Numbered from the stretch's first letter, positions 7,577-18,159 are shown. The stretch is DNA of 60,066 nucleotides from Ruminiclostridium sp. (GCA_017635095.1 JAGBMA010000160.1:1-60066), one strand, 5' to 3'. A program made the numbers and translations. The notes: generated from the sequence alone by a model not told the origin.

Positions 7577-8104
7577 TTACAGAGTTTCGTCCGATTCCTG
7601 CTGGAGTTTACAGCCGTAACCGAATATGTAGGAAAGCGCCTTGAACACCAGTCCGAGGAATACGCCGCCAAGCATGATGACTCCCGCAGAGTTTGAGGTC
7701 TTGTCCGGAAGGTCGGTAAAGATACATATAATCTGGTTTACGAACTGCGGTAATGCAAAAATTACGCCGCATACCATTACCGCATCAGATAAGCCCTTCA
7801 TTTTGTCGGCAATACTGTATCTGAACGGTGTATCGCCATTTTCTATCTCTTTGAACAGCCTTGTCACGAAATTAGAAACAACTATTGCTGCGGCAGCCTG
7901 AAACGGCAGAAATATCAGCTTCACCCAGAACAGCAGCGACGTGTCTATGCCGTCGTCGGAAACCGAGGGAATAGTTTCCACCACCATAAGCAGTATGAGC
8001 GCTATAGCGAAGCACACCGCCTCAATGCGTACTATCTCACTCGTCTTTTTTAGATACTGTTTTTCCTGTTCAAGTGTTCTTTCATTTACATCAACTGTTT
8101 TCAT
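7577..8104 (-). CDS. DUF2975 membrane protein
   Basis: 175 residues from the ATG at 8104, chosen because AAAGGA precedes it; an in-frame extension to 8158 lacks an SD. Four hydrophobic segments are visible: about 30-48 (VCFAIALILLMVVE), 65-85 (LLFWVKLIFLPFQAAAAIVV), 110-135, and 148-168 (VIMLGGVFLGLVFKALSYIF). That spacing is typical of DUF2975. It is the first gene of a two-gene operon with the downstream HTH regulator. The molecular function of DUF2975 is not known to me; co-occurrence suggests membrane sequestration or sensing for the regulator. Confidence 0.85.
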   Translation of the reverse strand: MKTVDVNERTLEQEKQYLKKTSEIVRIEAVCFAIALILLMVVETIPSVSDDGIDTSLLFWVKLIFLPFQAAAAIVVSNFVTRLFKEIENGDTPFRYSIADKMKGLSDAVMVCGVIFALPQFVNQIICIFTDLPDKTSNSAGVIMLGGVFLGLVFKALSYIFGYGCKLQQESDETL

Positions 8105-8158
8105 AACAATTCCTTTCCAATGGTTTCTGAAATTCTTCTGTAAGCTTACTGTGAACAT

Positions 8159-8187
8159 ATTATAACACGCAATTTTATGTTTGTCAA
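8159..8187 (-). promoter_or_regulatory. Perfect-consensus SigA promoter of the DUF2975-HTH operon
   Basis: On the minus strand TTGACA (8182-8187), a 17-base spacer and TATAAT (8159-8164). A fully consensus promoter before an HTH regulator suggests that repression sets its output. Confidence 0.85.
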
Positions 8188-8266
8188 CAGTTTTTTAATG
8201 TTTATCGTTAAATATTTTATTTTTGCAGTATAAGCATGATGTTTTTCGTATAATTTTATAAAAACG

Positions 8267-8295
8267 TTGACTATTTTTATAAATAATGGTATAAT
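8267..8295 (+). promoter_or_regulatory. SigA promoter of the DUF1858-trmK-nif3 operon
   Basis: TTGACT (8267-8272), a 17-base spacer and TATAAT (8290-8295). It is followed by a strong SD (ACGGAGGT) before the ATG at 8329. Confidence 0.85.
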
Positions 8296-8328
8296 ATTAA
8301 AGATTATTTTTTACGGAGGTAAAACACA

Positions 8329-8526
8329 ATGGTAGTAACAAAAGACACACTCATAGGCGAGATCTTACAGGAAAACGCGGAAGCAGCGGCTCCCTACTTC
8401 TTCGAGATAGGTATGCACTGCCTCGGCTGCCCCGCATCTATCGGCGAGACTATCGAGGAGGCCTGCATGGTGCACGGAGCGGACGTTGACGAGCTTCTCG
8501 ACAACCTCAACAAAGCCCTCGCATAA
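8329..8526 (+). CDS. DUF1858 domain protein
   Basis: 65 residues, entirely a DUF1858 domain. It has the N-terminal TLIGEIL helix, the central MHCLGCPAS motif with two cysteines three residues apart (about 30 and 33), and the ETIEEACMVHG helix. The CxxC-like pair suggests redox or metal chemistry; the family is small, widespread in anaerobes and functionally undefined. The stop is followed immediately by the GTG start of trmK, so expression is coupled. The start is fixed by ACGGAGGT 8 bases upstream. Confidence 0.9.
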   Translation: MVVTKDTLIGEILQENAEAAAPYFFEIGMHCLGCPASIGETIEEACMVHGADVDELLDNLNKALA

Positions 8527-9138
8527 GTGATAAAGCTTGACGAAAGACTCGCTGCGGCAGCTTCATTCGTCCGCACAGACCGCCGGATATGCGACGTAGG
8601 CACCGACCACGCCCTGCTCCCGTGCTTTCTTTGTGAACAGGGCGCAATGTCGGTCATAGCGTCGGACGTGAACGCGAACCCCCTTGAAGCAGCCCGCGCC
8701 AACATCGAAAAATATGGTTTTTCCGACCGTATCACGCTCCTGCAGTCCGACGGGCTGCGCTCGGTACCGCCCTGCGACGACATCATAATCGCCGGAATGG
8801 GCGGAGAGCTTATCGCGCAGATAATCGGCGGCTGCAGCTTCGTAAGCGGCGACACCCGCTTTATCCTCCAGCCCATGACTAAGGCGGAGATACTAAGAAG
8901 ATACCTGTATGCAAACGGGTATGAGATACTGCAGGAAAAAGGCGCTTCGGTAAGCGGCAAGGCATACACGGTCATGCACGTCCGGTACACGGGCGATAAA
9001 ACCGGGATCACAGATGAATTCGCGTATTTCGGGAAATGCACAGACCCGCGCTATATACGAAAGGTGAACTCACAGCTTAAAAAGCTCGCGAACAGCGACC
9101 CGGCTCTGCTCGGGCTCATAAGAAAGGAAACGCTATGA
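8527..9138 (+). CDS. trmK: tRNA (adenine22-N1)-methyltransferase TrmK
   Basis: 203 residues. SAM-dependent Rossmann methyltransferase that modifies A22 in the tRNA D-arm. The family signature VGTDHALLP lies around residue 25, followed by the acidic SAM-ribose site (VIASDVNANPLEAAR) and IIAGMGGELIAQII (motif with GMGG). The length fits the family (about 230). It uses a GTG start directly after the DUF1858 stop and overlaps the next gene by 4 bases (ATGA). The trmK-nif3 pairing is conserved in Firmicutes and supports the call. Confidence 0.95.
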   Translation: MIKLDERLAAAASFVRTDRRICDVGTDHALLPCFLCEQGAMSVIASDVNANPLEAARANIEKYGFSDRITLLQSDGLRSVPPCDDIIIAGMGGELIAQIIGGCSFVSGDTRFILQPMTKAEILRRYLYANGYEILQEKGASVSGKAYTVMHVRYTGDKTGITDEFAYFGKCTDPRYIRKVNSQLKKLANSDPALLGLIRKETL

Positions 9139-9914
9139 CAGTAGGAGAAGTTTACGATTACCTGAACACATACGCTCCGTTCCGTCTCCAGGACGGCTTC
9201 GACAATTCCGGACTTCTCGTCGGGAGCCGGGACAAAGATGTTTACCGCATAGCGGTGTGTCTCGACATAACCAACGAAGTCGTTGAAGAATGCGAGCACG
9301 TCGGTGCCCAGCTCATAGTCTCCCACCACCCCGTTATCTTCCACGGACTCAAGCGCTTAGATGAGAACAACCCGGTGTATAAGCTCATCAGAGCCGATAT
9401 TGCCGCGATCTGCGCGCATACCAACGTTGATATGGTGCGCGGCGGAATAAGCGACATAATGTATGACCTCATGGGGTTCGGAGATCCGAAGAACGCACCT
9501 GTGCTCGATATAATCCACCCCGACAAGAACATAGGCTATGGGCGCATAGCTTACCTCGATTTCGAGATAAGCGCGGAGGGGCTCGCGGAAAAGGCAAAGA
9601 ACGTGTTCAGCTCCCAGGGCGTGAAGTACTGTGACGGCGGAAAGAGCATCAAGAGCGTTGCGGTATGCTCCGGCGCCGGCAACGACGAAGTGTACAACTG
9701 CATAAAAATGGGCATAGACGCCATAATCACCGGCGATGTCAAGCACCACGGCTTCGTTGACGCAAAGAACGCGGGCGTGACAGTCATAGACGCCGGCCAT
9801 TACGCTACCGAGAACATAATCGTCGGCGTGCTGAAGCAGAAGCTTGCCGCCCATTTCCCGGAAGCCGACATCTTTGAGCCCGAGGCAAACGCGGAAGTCT
9901 GCCGGTACATATGA
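9135..9914 (+). CDS. Nif3-like dinuclear metal centre hexameric protein
   Basis: 259 residues. DUF34/Nif3 family (YqfO-like but without the inserted domain), which forms toroidal hexamers with a di-metal site. Visible ligands include the HHP in IVSHHPVIFHG (about 57-66), the H in CAHTNVD, and the C-terminal H in DAGHYATEN. Enzymatic activity in bacteria is not firmly established; a role as a hydrolase or metal-dependent regulator has been suggested. It is translationally coupled to trmK, which matches the common YqfN-YqfO gene pair. Confidence 0.93.
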   Translation: MTVGEVYDYLNTYAPFRLQDGFDNSGLLVGSRDKDVYRIAVCLDITNEVVEECEHVGAQLIVSHHPVIFHGLKRLDENNPVYKLIRADIAAICAHTNVDMVRGGISDIMYDLMGFGDPKNAPVLDIIHPDKNIGYGRIAYLDFEISAEGLAEKAKNVFSSQGVKYCDGGKSIKSVAVCSGAGNDEVYNCIKMGIDAIITGDVKHHGFVDAKNAGVTVIDAGHYATENIIVGVLKQKLAAHFPEADIFEPEANAEVCRYI

Positions 9915-9975
9915 GAAAGGCTCATAATGCACAAATCATGTGCCGCTCTGACGAAATATACAAAAAGGTGGTTTT

Positions 9976-11757
9976 ATGTCACTTGACGGAGCATTTCTTC
10001 ACTGCATAGCGGAGGAAATGCTGGATAAAAAACTGATAGGCGCGCGGGTGGATAAAATACATCAGCCCTCCCGCGACGAGATAATAATAACGCTGCGCAC
10101 GTTCGGGAGCGCGGAAAAGATACTGATCTCGGCGGAGAGTATGTCCGCGCGGGTATGCCTGACCTCTCAGGCTCCCGAGAACCCACAGCAGCCGCCCATG
10201 TTCTGTATGCTTATGCGAAAGACCCTCGGCGGCGGGCGGCTCACCGGCATCTCACAGGACGGGCTCGAACGTATCATAAACTTCGATTTTGAATGCACAA
10301 ACGAGATCGGCGACCTTTGCGAATGCAGGATAGCCGCCGAGATCATGGGCAAATACAGCAATATCATACTGCTGATGAAAAAAGACGGCGTCTGGCGCGT
10401 CGTTGACAGCATCAAGCGCGTCACGGACGATGTTTCGTCGGTAAGACGGGTGCTGCCGAACGTGGTGTATGAGCTTCCTCCCCGGGAAGAACGGCTTTGC
10501 CTGACGGACTGCGACTTGTCACAGCTCGGCGAGATCCTCTCCGGGTACGGCTCCCAGCGCCTTGCAAAAGCACTGATGAACATTTTTGAGGGGATCTCCC
10601 CAATATTCGCGCGGGAGTGCGCGTACAGCTCCGCGAGAGACACCGAGGCGCTCGTGTCCGACCTTACACAGGACAGGCTCGAAAAGCTGGTGTTCTTCCT
10701 CAAAAAAAGCCGTGGGCATATCGAACGCTTCGACGGCTGCACTATGGTGAGCGACAAAAGCGGCAAGCCGAAAGACTTCTGCTTCGTCCCGGTGGAGCAG
10801 TACGGAGCCGAGATGACCGAGACCCGCTTTGAAAGCCCGTCGCAGCTCGTTGACCGCTTCTTCGGCGACCGGGCGACTGCCGACCGCGTTAAACAGCGCT
10901 CCGGCGACCTGCTCAAAACGGTAATGAACATCTATGAACGTATCTCCCGGAAGCTCGAAGTGCAGAAGCAGGAACTCCGGGACTGCGCGGAAAAGGAAAA
11001 GATCCGGCTCATGGGCGATATTCTGAGCGCGAATCTCTGGCGCGCCGAAAAGGGCATGAGCGAGATAGTCTGCGAGGACTATATAAACGGCGGCGAGACA
11101 GCCATAAAGCTCGATGTGCGGCTTACCCCGGCACAGAATGCACAGAAGCTCTACGCCGAGTACAAGAAGCTGGACACGGCGGAGAAAATGCTCACGAAGT
11201 TCATCTCCCAGGGCGAAAAAGAGCTTTCGTACATCGACAGCGTGTTCGACGCGGCTTCCCGTGTCGGAAGCGGTCCGGGAAGCGAATCCGCGATCTACGA
11301 GATAAAACAGGAGCTTATAAGCTCCGGGTATATACGCTCCGCAAAGACCGAGCGCAGTGCGAAAGCGCCTAAAGCCGCGCCGCCGCTGCAGTTCCGGTCG
11401 TCGGACGGCTTCACGATACTTGTGGGACGCAACAATCTGCAGAACGACAAGCTCACGCTCAGGACCGCTCTCCCGGAGGATATGTGGCTCCACACCCAGA
11501 ATATCCCGGGCTCGCACGTCATTATCCGTGCCGACGGCGCCAACATTCCGGACAGCACGATAGTCGAAGCGGCGCAGCTCGCGGCGACCTGCTCGAAGGG
11601 CAGGAATGGCACAAAGATACCCGTGGATTACACACTCGCTCGGTATGTGAAGAAACCGAACGGCGCAAAACCGGGAATGGTGATATTCGTGAACAACAAG
11701 ACCATACTTGTTGACCCGAGCGAGGAGCTTTTTGAAAAATTAAGAACTGTCAATTAA
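9976..11757 (+). CDS. rqcH: RqcH (NFACT family) ribosome quality-control protein
   Basis: 593 residues. Homologue of eukaryotic Rqc2/NEMF and Bacillus RqcH, which binds stalled 50S-peptidyl-tRNA complexes and directs C-terminal alanine tailing. The NFACT-N and HhH regions occupy about 1-260, and a coiled coil lies around 280-440 (LEVQKQELRDCAEKEK). A C-terminal NFACT-R (DUF814) domain has the signature LHTQNIPGSHVII at about 508-520. The NFACT-N motif that is often DR reads ER here (GLERII, 97-102). The start is supported by AGGTGG. It is older-annotated in many genomes as fibronectin-binding protein. Confidence 0.93.
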   Translation: MSLDGAFLHCIAEEMLDKKLIGARVDKIHQPSRDEIIITLRTFGSAEKILISAESMSARVCLTSQAPENPQQPPMFCMLMRKTLGGGRLTGISQDGLERIINFDFECTNEIGDLCECRIAAEIMGKYSNIILLMKKDGVWRVVDSIKRVTDDVSSVRRVLPNVVYELPPREERLCLTDCDLSQLGEILSGYGSQRLAKALMNIFEGISPIFARECAYSSARDTEALVSDLTQDRLEKLVFFLKKSRGHIERFDGCTMVSDKSGKPKDFCFVPVEQYGAEMTETRFESPSQLVDRFFGDRATADRVKQRSGDLLKTVMNIYERISRKLEVQKQELRDCAEKEKIRLMGDILSANLWRAEKGMSEIVCEDYINGGETAIKLDVRLTPAQNAQKLYAEYKKLDTAEKMLTKFISQGEKELSYIDSVFDAASRVGSGPGSESAIYEIKQELISSGYIRSAKTERSAKAPKAAPPLQFRSSDGFTILVGRNNLQNDKLTLRTALPEDMWLHTQNIPGSHVIIRADGANIPDSTIVEAAQLAATCSKGRNGTKIPVDYTLARYVKKPNGAKPGMVIFVNNKTILVDPSEELFEKLRTVN

Positions 11758-11809
11758 GTATAATGAATGTTGGTATCGGCTTTGCCGATGATATAAAAGA
11801 GGAAATGCT

Positions 11810-12304
11810 ATGACGGCTAAGATATGCCCGAAATGCGGCTGTGTTTATCAGGACGGGCGCAGCGAATGTACCGACTGCGGAGAATTTACAAAGCCCGCCG
11901 CGTTGGAGGAGATCGCCGCTTTTGAAAAGAGCAGCGCAAAAAAGCTGAAAAACGCAGCGGGGACTTACCCGAGAAAATGGCAGATCGTCGCTGTCTGCGT
12001 GCTTGTCCTGTTCTCCGCAGGACTGTTTCTGCTGTGGAACATGGCACAAATCCCGCCGATAGAGCCGCTGGCACTCTCGATCGTAAACATCTCGCTGGCA
12101 ATTCATCTTCTGATCCCGAATATCGACAGTTGGCAGATGCTTTTCGAGCTTATCACGCGCAAACGCACAAAGCTTTGGTTTACATATAATTACCACAGGC
12201 TTTTCCTGCAGCTTATATGGGTCATTGCTTTCAATGTTCTGACACTTACTGTCTCGATGTTCAGACCGGACGGTCTTCTCATAAAACTGTTTACACAATC
12301 ATAA
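11810..12304 (+). CDS. Zinc-ribbon membrane protein of unknown function
   Basis: 164 residues. An N-terminal zinc ribbon has CPKCG (6-10) and CTDCG (21-25). After a charged linker come about three hydrophobic segments (roughly 57-75, 80-100, 128-148). Such CxxC-plus-transmembrane proteins are common in Clostridia and have no assigned function. A small ATCGGC/GCCGAT hairpin lies just before the gene, and the SD is GAGG. It sits 16 bases ahead of valS and could share a transcript with it. Confidence 0.7.
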   Translation: MTAKICPKCGCVYQDGRSECTDCGEFTKPAALEEIAAFEKSSAKKLKNAAGTYPRKWQIVAVCVLVLFSAGLFLLWNMAQIPPIEPLALSIVNISLAIHLLIPNIDSWQMLFELITRKRTKLWFTYNYHRLFLQLIWVIAFNVLTLTVSMFRPDGLLIKLFTQS

Positions 12305-12320
12305 GAAAGGTCTCAATATT

Positions 12321-14960
12321 ATGAAAAAAGAACTCGCAAAAACCTACTCCCCGAAAGATTTCGAGGAGCGCATCTACAAGAACTGGGAAGAAAAGAAATA
12401 CTTCCACGCGGAGCGCGACCCCGAAAAGAAGCCCTACACCATAGTTATCCCGCCTCCGAACGTTACCGGCCAGCTCCACATGGGTCATGCCCTTGACGAG
12501 ACGCTCCAGGATATACTTATCCGCACCAAGAGAATGCAGGGTTACTCGGCTCTGTGGCTCCCCGGGACCGACCACGCCTCTATAGCTACAGAAGCGAAAG
12601 TCGTTGCCAAGATGAAAGCTGAGGGGCTCACAAAGGACAAGATCGGCCGCGACGGGTTCCTTGAGCGCGCATGGGACTGGACACACGAGTACGGCGGCAA
12701 GATCCAGAACCAGCTCAAAAAGCTCGGCTCCTCCTGTGACTGGGAGCGTGAACGCTTCACACTGGACGAGGGCTGCTCGAAAGCCGTTCAGAAAGTCTTC
12801 ATCGACTACTACAACAAAGGTCTCATCTACCACGGCGAACGCATCATAAACTGGTGTCCGAACTGCAAGACCTCTATCTCCGATATCGAGTGCGAGTATG
12901 AGGAGCAGGAAGGTCATTTCTGGCATATAAACTACCCCCTCACGGACGGAAGCGGCTTTGTTCAGATCGCCACCACGCGTCCCGAGACGCTTCTCGGCGA
13001 TACCGCTGTTGCAGTTCACCCCGACGACGAGCGCTACAAGAATATCGTCGGCAAAACGGTGAAGCTCCCGCTTACAGACCGCGAGATACCCGTTATCGCG
13101 GACGAGTACGTTGAAATGGATTTCGGTACCGGCGTTGTCAAGATCACTCCCGCTCATGACCCCAACGACTATGAGGTAGGTCTTCGCCACGATCTTCCGA
13201 TCATCAACGTGATGAACGACGATGCTACGATAAACAAGGAATACGGCGGCAAATACGCGGGCATGGACAGATACGAGGCAAGAAAGGCCATGGTTGCCGA
13301 TCTTGAAGCACAGGGGCTTCTCGTCAAGGTAGAAAAGCACGTTCACAATGTTGGGACCTGCCAGCGCTGTCACACCGTAGTTGAGCCGCGCTGCTCGAAG
13401 CAGTGGTTCGTTAAAATGGCTCCTCTTGCAAAGCCCGCCATCGAGGTCGTAAAGAGCGGCGAGCTGAAATATGTACCGAAGCATTTCGAGAACAGCTACC
13501 TGCGCTGGATGGAGAATATACGCGACTGGTGCATCTCCCGTCAGCTCTGGTGGGGTCACCGCATACCCGCGTATTACTGCACAAACGAGGAATGCGGCAA
13601 TGAGGTCATAAGCGGAACGCCTGTTGAAGTCTGCCCGAAGTGCGGCAAGCCCATGAAGCAGGACGAGGACACTCTTGACACCTGGTTCAGCTCGGCGCTC
13701 TGGCCGTTCTCGACTCTCGGCTGGCCGGAGGAGACGGAGGATTTCAAGTACTTCTACCCGACAAACACACTTGTTACCGGCTATGATATAATCTCATTCT
13801 GGGTTTCGAGAATGATATTCTCTGCACTTGAGCACACCGGTCAGAAGCCGTTTGAGCACGTTCTTATCCACGGACTTGTGCGCGACGAACTCGGCCGCAA
13901 GATGTCGAAATCTCTGGGCAACGGCGTTGATCCCCTTGAGATCATCGGCGAGTACGGTGCGGACGCGCTGAGATTTGCGCTTGTTACTGGAAACAGCCCC
14001 GGAAACGATATGCGCTGGACGACAGCGAAAGTCACCTCTGCCCGTAATTTTGCAAACAAGCTCTGGAACGCTTCCCGCTATATACTTATGAACCTGCCCG
14101 ACGACATGGAGAAAGCGGAGCTCCCGAAAGATCTTCCTATCGAGGACAAGTGGGTGCTGTCGCGCTGCAACAGGCTCATAAAGGAAGTCACCGACAACAT
14201 TGAGAGCTTTGAGCTCGGTATCGCGCTCGGCAAGCTCTACGATTTCATATGGGACACCTACTGTGACTGGTACATCGAGCTTACGAAGCCGCGTATCGCG
14301 CAGGGCGGTGAGACTGCAAGAGCGGCACAGAACGTACTTGTGTATGTAATGCGCGACGTACTGAAGCTGCTCCACCCGTTCATGCCCTTCATAACCGAGG
14401 AGATCTGGCAGTCCATGCCTGTTGCGGGCGAAGCGGAGAGCATCATGATCGCCGACTGGCCGAAATACGACGAGGCTCTTGATTTTGCAGCCGAAGAGAC
14501 AGATTTCACCAAGATCATAGATGCAGTCAAGTCTGTCCGCACCAAGCGCACCGAGCTCAATGTACCGCCGTCCAAGAAGGTGAATATGCACATCGAAACT
14601 GCGGAGAAGGAGCTGTTTGCGTCCTGCTCGGTATTCTTCGAGAAGCTTGCCGGCGCATCGAACGTTGATATCACCGACAAGGTGAGCGACACCGCAAGCA
14701 TGGCGAACGCGGTAACTTCCGCCGCCCGCATCTTTATGCCTCTGGGCGAACTTGTTGACACCGACAAGGAGCTTGAAAGGCTTGAAAAGGAGAAGAAGTC
14801 GGTAGAAAAGGATCTTGCATTCCTCAACGGCAAGCTCAACAACCAGGGCTTCCTTTCCAAGGCTCCCGCTCAGCAGATCGAGAACGAGCGCGCCAAGCTC
14901 GCCAAGGCTCAGGAGAAAATGGCCAAGATCGAAGAATCTATCCGCGCTCTCCGCGGCTGA
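12321..14960 (+). CDS. valS: Valyl-tRNA synthetase
   Basis: 879 residues. Class I aminoacyl-tRNA synthetase charging tRNA-Val with ATP. The HIGH-type motif is HMGH ([10 protein letters not shown], about 52-56) and the KMSKS motif is intact ([11 protein letters not shown], about 526-535). The editing (CP1) domain lies between, with [15 protein letters not shown]. The C-terminal arm ends in the predicted coiled coil typical of ValRS ([16 protein letters not shown] onward). The length is normal for Firmicutes. The stop codon falls in the first copy of a 17-bp tandem repeat. No T-box leader was seen upstream. Confidence 0.98.
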   Translation: MKKELAKTYSPKDFEERIYKNWEEKKYFHAERDPEKKPYTIVIPPPNVTGQLHMGHALDETLQDILIRTKRMQGYSALWLPGTDHASIATEAKVVAKMKAEGLTKDKIGRDGFLERAWDWTHEYGGKIQNQLKKLGSSCDWERERFTLDEGCSKAVQKVFIDYYNKGLIYHGERIINWCPNCKTSISDIECEYEEQEGHFWHINYPLTDGSGFVQIATTRPETLLGDTAVAVHPDDERYKNIVGKTVKLPLTDREIPVIADEYVEMDFGTGVVKITPAHDPNDYEVGLRHDLPIINVMNDDATINKEYGGKYAGMDRYEARKAMVADLEAQGLLVKVEKHVHNVGTCQRCHTVVEPRCSKQWFVKMAPLAKPAIEVVKSGELKYVPKHFENSYLRWMENIRDWCISRQLWWGHRIPAYYCTNEECGNEVISGTPVEVCPKCGKPMKQDEDTLDTWFSSALWPFSTLGWPEETEDFKYFYPTNTLVTGYDIISFWVSRMIFSALEHTGQKPFEHVLIHGLVRDELGRKMSKSLGNGVDPLEIIGEYGADALRFALVTGNSPGNDMRWTTAKVTSARNFANKLWNASRYILMNLPDDMEKAELPKDLPIEDKWVLSRCNRLIKEVTDNIESFELGIALGKLYDFIWDTYCDWYIELTKPRIAQGGETARAAQNVLVYVMRDVLKLLHPFMPFITEEIWQSMPVAGEAESIMIADWPKYDEALDFAAEETDFTKIIDAVKSVRTKRTELNVPPSKKVNMHIETAEKELFASCSVFFEKLAGASNVDITDKVSDTASMANAVTSAARIFMPLGELVDTDKELERLEKEKKSVEKDLAFLNGKLNNQGFLSKAPAQQIENERAKLAKAQEKMAKIEESIRALRG

Positions 14961-14985
14961 GTGCCCTACGCGGCTGAGTGCCCTA
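14952..14985. repeat. 17-bp tandem duplication spanning the valS stop
   Basis: CGCGGCTGAGTGCCCTA occurs twice in direct tandem (14952-14968, 14969-14985). The valS TGA is in the first copy. Confidence 0.9.
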
Positions 14986-15119
14986 CGCGGGCGGCGGTAC
15001 GGCGCTCACGCGCTTTACTCTCCCGAGTGGGGCCAGCCTACGCGGCTGGATCGCGCCAGCGTGACGCTGGACCCAAAGCTGCCGCGATTTTTACGATAGT
15101 CTTTACACAACAAAAAAAT

Positions 15120-15150
15120 ACAGCAGACTCGATACATTCGGGTCTGCTGT
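15120..15150. terminator. Bidirectional terminator between valS and gyrA
   Basis: ACAGCAGAC (15120-15128) pairs with GTCTGCTGT (15142-15150). It is followed by TTTTT on the plus strand and preceded by AAAAAAA (T-run for the minus strand), so it serves both convergent genes. Confidence 0.9.
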
Positions 15151-15185
15151 TTTTACATTCTGTGTAGAAACTGCCGGGTAAGTCG

Positions 15186-15325
15186 CGGCAGCTATGGGTG
15201 CAGGGCTTGCCCTGCCGCGGGGCTCGGGGCGGCGTAAGCCCCGAAACCGTCTGTTAAGACGCGCGGGAGCGCCGGACACGGGGCGTGGGGCAGAGCCCCA
15301 CACGCGCGTCCGCAGACGCGCCGGA
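15186..15325. repeat. Dispersed palindromic repeat block, copy A
   Basis: The block is built from GCAGGGC(T)TGCCCTGC, GTGGGGCAGAGCCCCAC and GCGCGTCCGCAGACGCGC palindromes. The last about 43 bases match, as reverse complement with one mismatch, 59987-60029 at the window end. Confidence 0.75.
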
Positions 15326-18055
15326 TCACTCTTCGCTGTCTTCTGCGGAGTCATCGGCGTCTTCCGCCTCTTCGGCTTCGTCGGGCTCTTCGGGATCATC
15401 GGTGTCGATCATGTCCTCTTCGGTGGGTTTCTCGACCTCGGCAGTAGCCTCGCTGTCGTCATGCTCGGTTCGGGTGAACGAAACGACGGAGTTGCCGTCG
15501 GTGAGCTTCATGACGCGAACGCCGTTTGCAGGTCTGTTGAGAAGGTTGATGTCGTTGGCGCGAATGCGGATTATAACGCCGTCGGAGCTTATAAGGATAA
15601 CGTCATCGTCTGCGCCGAGCGAGCGTATGCCGCAGACATGGCCTTTCTCTTCGCTTACGCGGTAGTTGAGTACGCCGAGAGTGCCGCGGCTCTTGACAGG
15701 ATAGTTGTATTCAAACTCGCCCTTTTCGTTGACCTTGCGGGTGCCGTCCTTCTGCAGCTTGAACAGCGATGTGCGTCTTCCGTAGCCCTTGTCCGTTACG
15801 GTCAGGATAGTCATATCTTCGCTGTAGATCTTGGTTGCGCCGACAACATAGTCGCCCTCGCGGAGCTTGATAGCGCGAACGCCGGAAGCAGTCCTGCCCA
15901 TAAGACGGATGCCCCGGATACCCTTATCCGGATCGTCCGCTTCCATGAAGCAGAGAGCACGACCGTCGTGAGTTGCAATAAGCACGCCCGAGTCACCCTC
16001 GGTGATGTATGCTGCAGCGATCTCGTCGTCCTCCGCAAGATTTATCGCACGCAGCCCCTTCTTGCGTACATTTTTGAACGCAGAGAGCGGAGTGCGCTTG
16101 ATCTTGCCCTGCTTGGTAACACAGATAAAGACCTTGTTGTCCGCAAAATCGGAGGTCTTCATTATTGCGGCTACCTTCTCGTTCTCTTCGAGCTGTATAA
16201 GGTTCACAACATTTGTGCCCCTGCTCTGACGCGAGCCTTCCGGCACCTCGAAGCATTTCAGCTTCATCATGTTGCCCTTGTTCGTAACAAACAGGAGGTT
16301 GTCGTGTGAGGACGAGATAAAGACGTTCTCGATAAAGTCCTCATCACGCTGCTTGATGCCGGAAACTCCCTTTCCGCCGCGCTTCTGGAGGTTATACACC
16401 TCAACGGGCTGGCGCTTTAAGTAACCTAAGTTCGTATATGTGAGCACACATTCCTCGACGGGGATAAGATCTTCTATATCCACTTCGCCGCTGACCTGCT
16501 CAATGGACGTGCGGCGTTCGTCGCCGTACTTCTTCTTTATTGCATCAAGCTCTTCGCGTATGACCGCATAGACCTTGCTCTTGTCGGAAAGAATTTCCAT
16601 GAAACCGCCGATCTTGCCCATTATCTCGGCAAGTTCTTCCTCGATCTTCTCTTTTTCGAGCCCGGTAAGCTGACCGAGACGCATCTGCACGATAGCGTCC
16701 GCCTGTGCCTCGGAAAGACCGATCTCATGCTCGAAATGAACGTTTCTGAACTGTTCGTCCATAGCGCGGGAAAGGAGCTGGCTCAGGTCGGCTTCCTTAA
16801 AGCGCTCCATAAGGCGCTCCTTGCCTTCCTGTATCGTCTTCGACGAACGCAGTATCGCTATGACTTCGTCGATGTTGTCTATTGCAAGCATAAAGCCCTG
16901 GAGCAGGTGAGCGCGGTTGCGGGCGCGTTCGAGATCGAAACGGGTGCGGCGCTCGATGACCTCGGTCTGGAAGTCGAGGTAGTTCACCAGCATATCCTTG
17001 AGCGGGAGCACCTTAGGCTCTCCGTTCACCAGCGCGAGCATTATGACTCCGACGGTATCCTGGAGCTGGGTGTAGCTGTAAAGCTTGTTGAGAACGACGT
17101 TCGCGTTGGCGTCGCGTTTCAGCTCCATAACGATCTTCATGCCGTTACGGTCGGATTCATCACGAAGTGTCGCGATACCGTCGATGCGCTTGTCACGCAT
17201 GAGCTCACCGATAGATTCGAGGAGCCTCGTCTTGTTGACCATATACGGTATCTCGGTGACAACGATGCGGGTATGGGTCTTTTCTTCGACGATCTCGGCA
17301 CGTCCGCGCAGAGTGATCTTGCCGCGGCCGGTGTAGTATGCAGAACGAATGCCTGAGTAGCCCATGATTATGCCGCCGGTAGGGAAATCGGGACCTTTTA
17401 TGCAGCTCATTATGCTCTCGATCCCCGCATCGGGATTGTCGATAAGCAGGTCGATAGCGTCTATGACTTCACAGAGATTGTGGGGCGGGATATTTGTTGC
17501 CATACCGACAGCGATACCGATACTTCCGTTTACGAGCAGGTTCGGGAAGCGTGACGGGAGCACGGTAGGCTCTTTGAGCTTGTCATCATAGTTTGTGCCG
17601 AAGTCAACGGTGTCCTTGTTTATATCCGCGAGCATCTCGTTTGCGATCTTCGCGAGCCTTGCTTCGGTATAACGGTATGCTGCGGGCGGGTCGCCGTCAA
17701 CGGAACCGAAGTTTCCGTGACCGTCCACCATAGGGTAGCGGAGAGAGAAATCCTGCGCAAGGCGCACCATAGCGTCATAAACGGACGCGTCACCGTGGGG
17801 GTGATATTTACCGAGCACTTCTCCGACGGTGTAAGCGCACTTTCTGTACGGCTTGTCGGAGGTGTTGCCCGCATCGTTCATGGTGTAGATTATACGCCTG
17901 TGAACAGGCTTCAGACCGTCACGCACGTCCGGCAGAGCGCGGGACACGATGACCGACATCGAGTAGTCGAGGAATGCGGTCTTGACTTCCTTTTCGATAT
18001 CCACCTCATAGAGCTTTTCATTCGGGTGGATCGATTCAACGTAGTTTTGTTCCAT
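15326..18055 (-). CDS. gyrA: DNA gyrase subunit A
   Basis: 909 residues. Breakage-reunion subunit of the type II topoisomerase that introduces negative supercoils. The catalytic tyrosine is Tyr129 ([12 protein letters not shown]). The GyrA-box QKRGGKG near 560 shows it is gyrase and not topoisomerase IV. The C-terminal beta-pinwheel is followed by a long Glu/Asp-rich tail (last about 50 residues). In the quinolone region the sequence is [10 protein letters not shown], so the key position usually Ser or Thr is Ala90. It is the last gene of a gyrB-led operon, 104 bases after the YcxB-like gene. Confidence 0.98.
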   Translation of the reverse strand: MEQNYVESIHPNEKLYEVDIEKEVKTAFLDYSMSVIVSRALPDVRDGLKPVHRRIIYTMNDAGNTSDKPYRKCAYTVGEVLGKYHPHGDASVYDAMVRLAQDFSLRYPMVDGHGNFGSVDGDPPAAYRYTEARLAKIANEMLADINKDTVDFGTNYDDKLKEPTVLPSRFPNLLVNGSIGIAVGMATNIPPHNLCEVIDAIDLLIDNPDAGIESIMSCIKGPDFPTGGIIMGYSGIRSAYYTGRGKITLRGRAEIVEEKTHTRIVVTEIPYMVNKTRLLESIGELMRDKRIDGIATLRDESDRNGMKIVMELKRDANANVVLNKLYSYTQLQDTVGVIMLALVNGEPKVLPLKDMLVNYLDFQTEVIERRTRFDLERARNRAHLLQGFMLAIDNIDEVIAILRSSKTIQEGKERLMERFKEADLSQLLSRAMDEQFRNVHFEHEIGLSEAQADAIVQMRLGQLTGLEKEKIEEELAEIMGKIGGFMEILSDKSKVYAVIREELDAIKKKYGDERRTSIEQVSGEVDIEDLIPVEECVLTYTNLGYLKRQPVEVYNLQKRGGKGVSGIKQRDEDFIENVFISSSHDNLLFVTNKGNMMKLKCFEVPEGSRQSRGTNVVNLIQLEENEKVAAIMKTSDFADNKVFICVTKQGKIKRTPLSAFKNVRKKGLRAINLAEDDEIAAAYITEGDSGVLIATHDGRALCFMEADDPDKGIRGIRLMGRTASGVRAIKLREGDYVVGATKIYSEDMTILTVTDKGYGRRTSLFKLQKDGTRKVNEKGEFEYNYPVKSRGTLGVLNYRVSEEKGHVCGIRSLGADDDVILISSDGVIIRIRANDINLLNRPANGVRVMKLTDGNSVVSFTRTEHDDSEATAEVEKPTEEDMIDTDDPEEPDEAEEAEDADDSAEDSEE

Positions 18056-18159
18056 TCTTTGTTAGTCCTTTTGTATTCATAGTCATCGAAGATGCGGCGA
18101 GCTCCGGACGCTCCCGCGTAAAATGCGTTCCCCGGGGGATCGCACTCAGAGGACCGGCT

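Larger units (their letters stand above)
14961..15325. other. 365-base convergent intergenic region with palindromic repeats
   Basis: It lies between the convergent valS and gyrA and has no coding support. It contains the tandem 17-mer, a palindrome CAGCGTGACGCTG (about 15056), the bidirectional terminator at 15120-15150, and a GC-rich block (15186-15325) of the dispersed repeat family described separately. Confidence 0.75.

Noticed and set aside
12291-13559. 422-codon open frame on the minus strand
   Set aside because: It is antisense to valS, and the translation has no recognisable domain.
15194-16309. 371-codon open frame on the plus strand
   Set aside because: It is antisense to the gyrA C-terminal region, with low-complexity composition and no SD.
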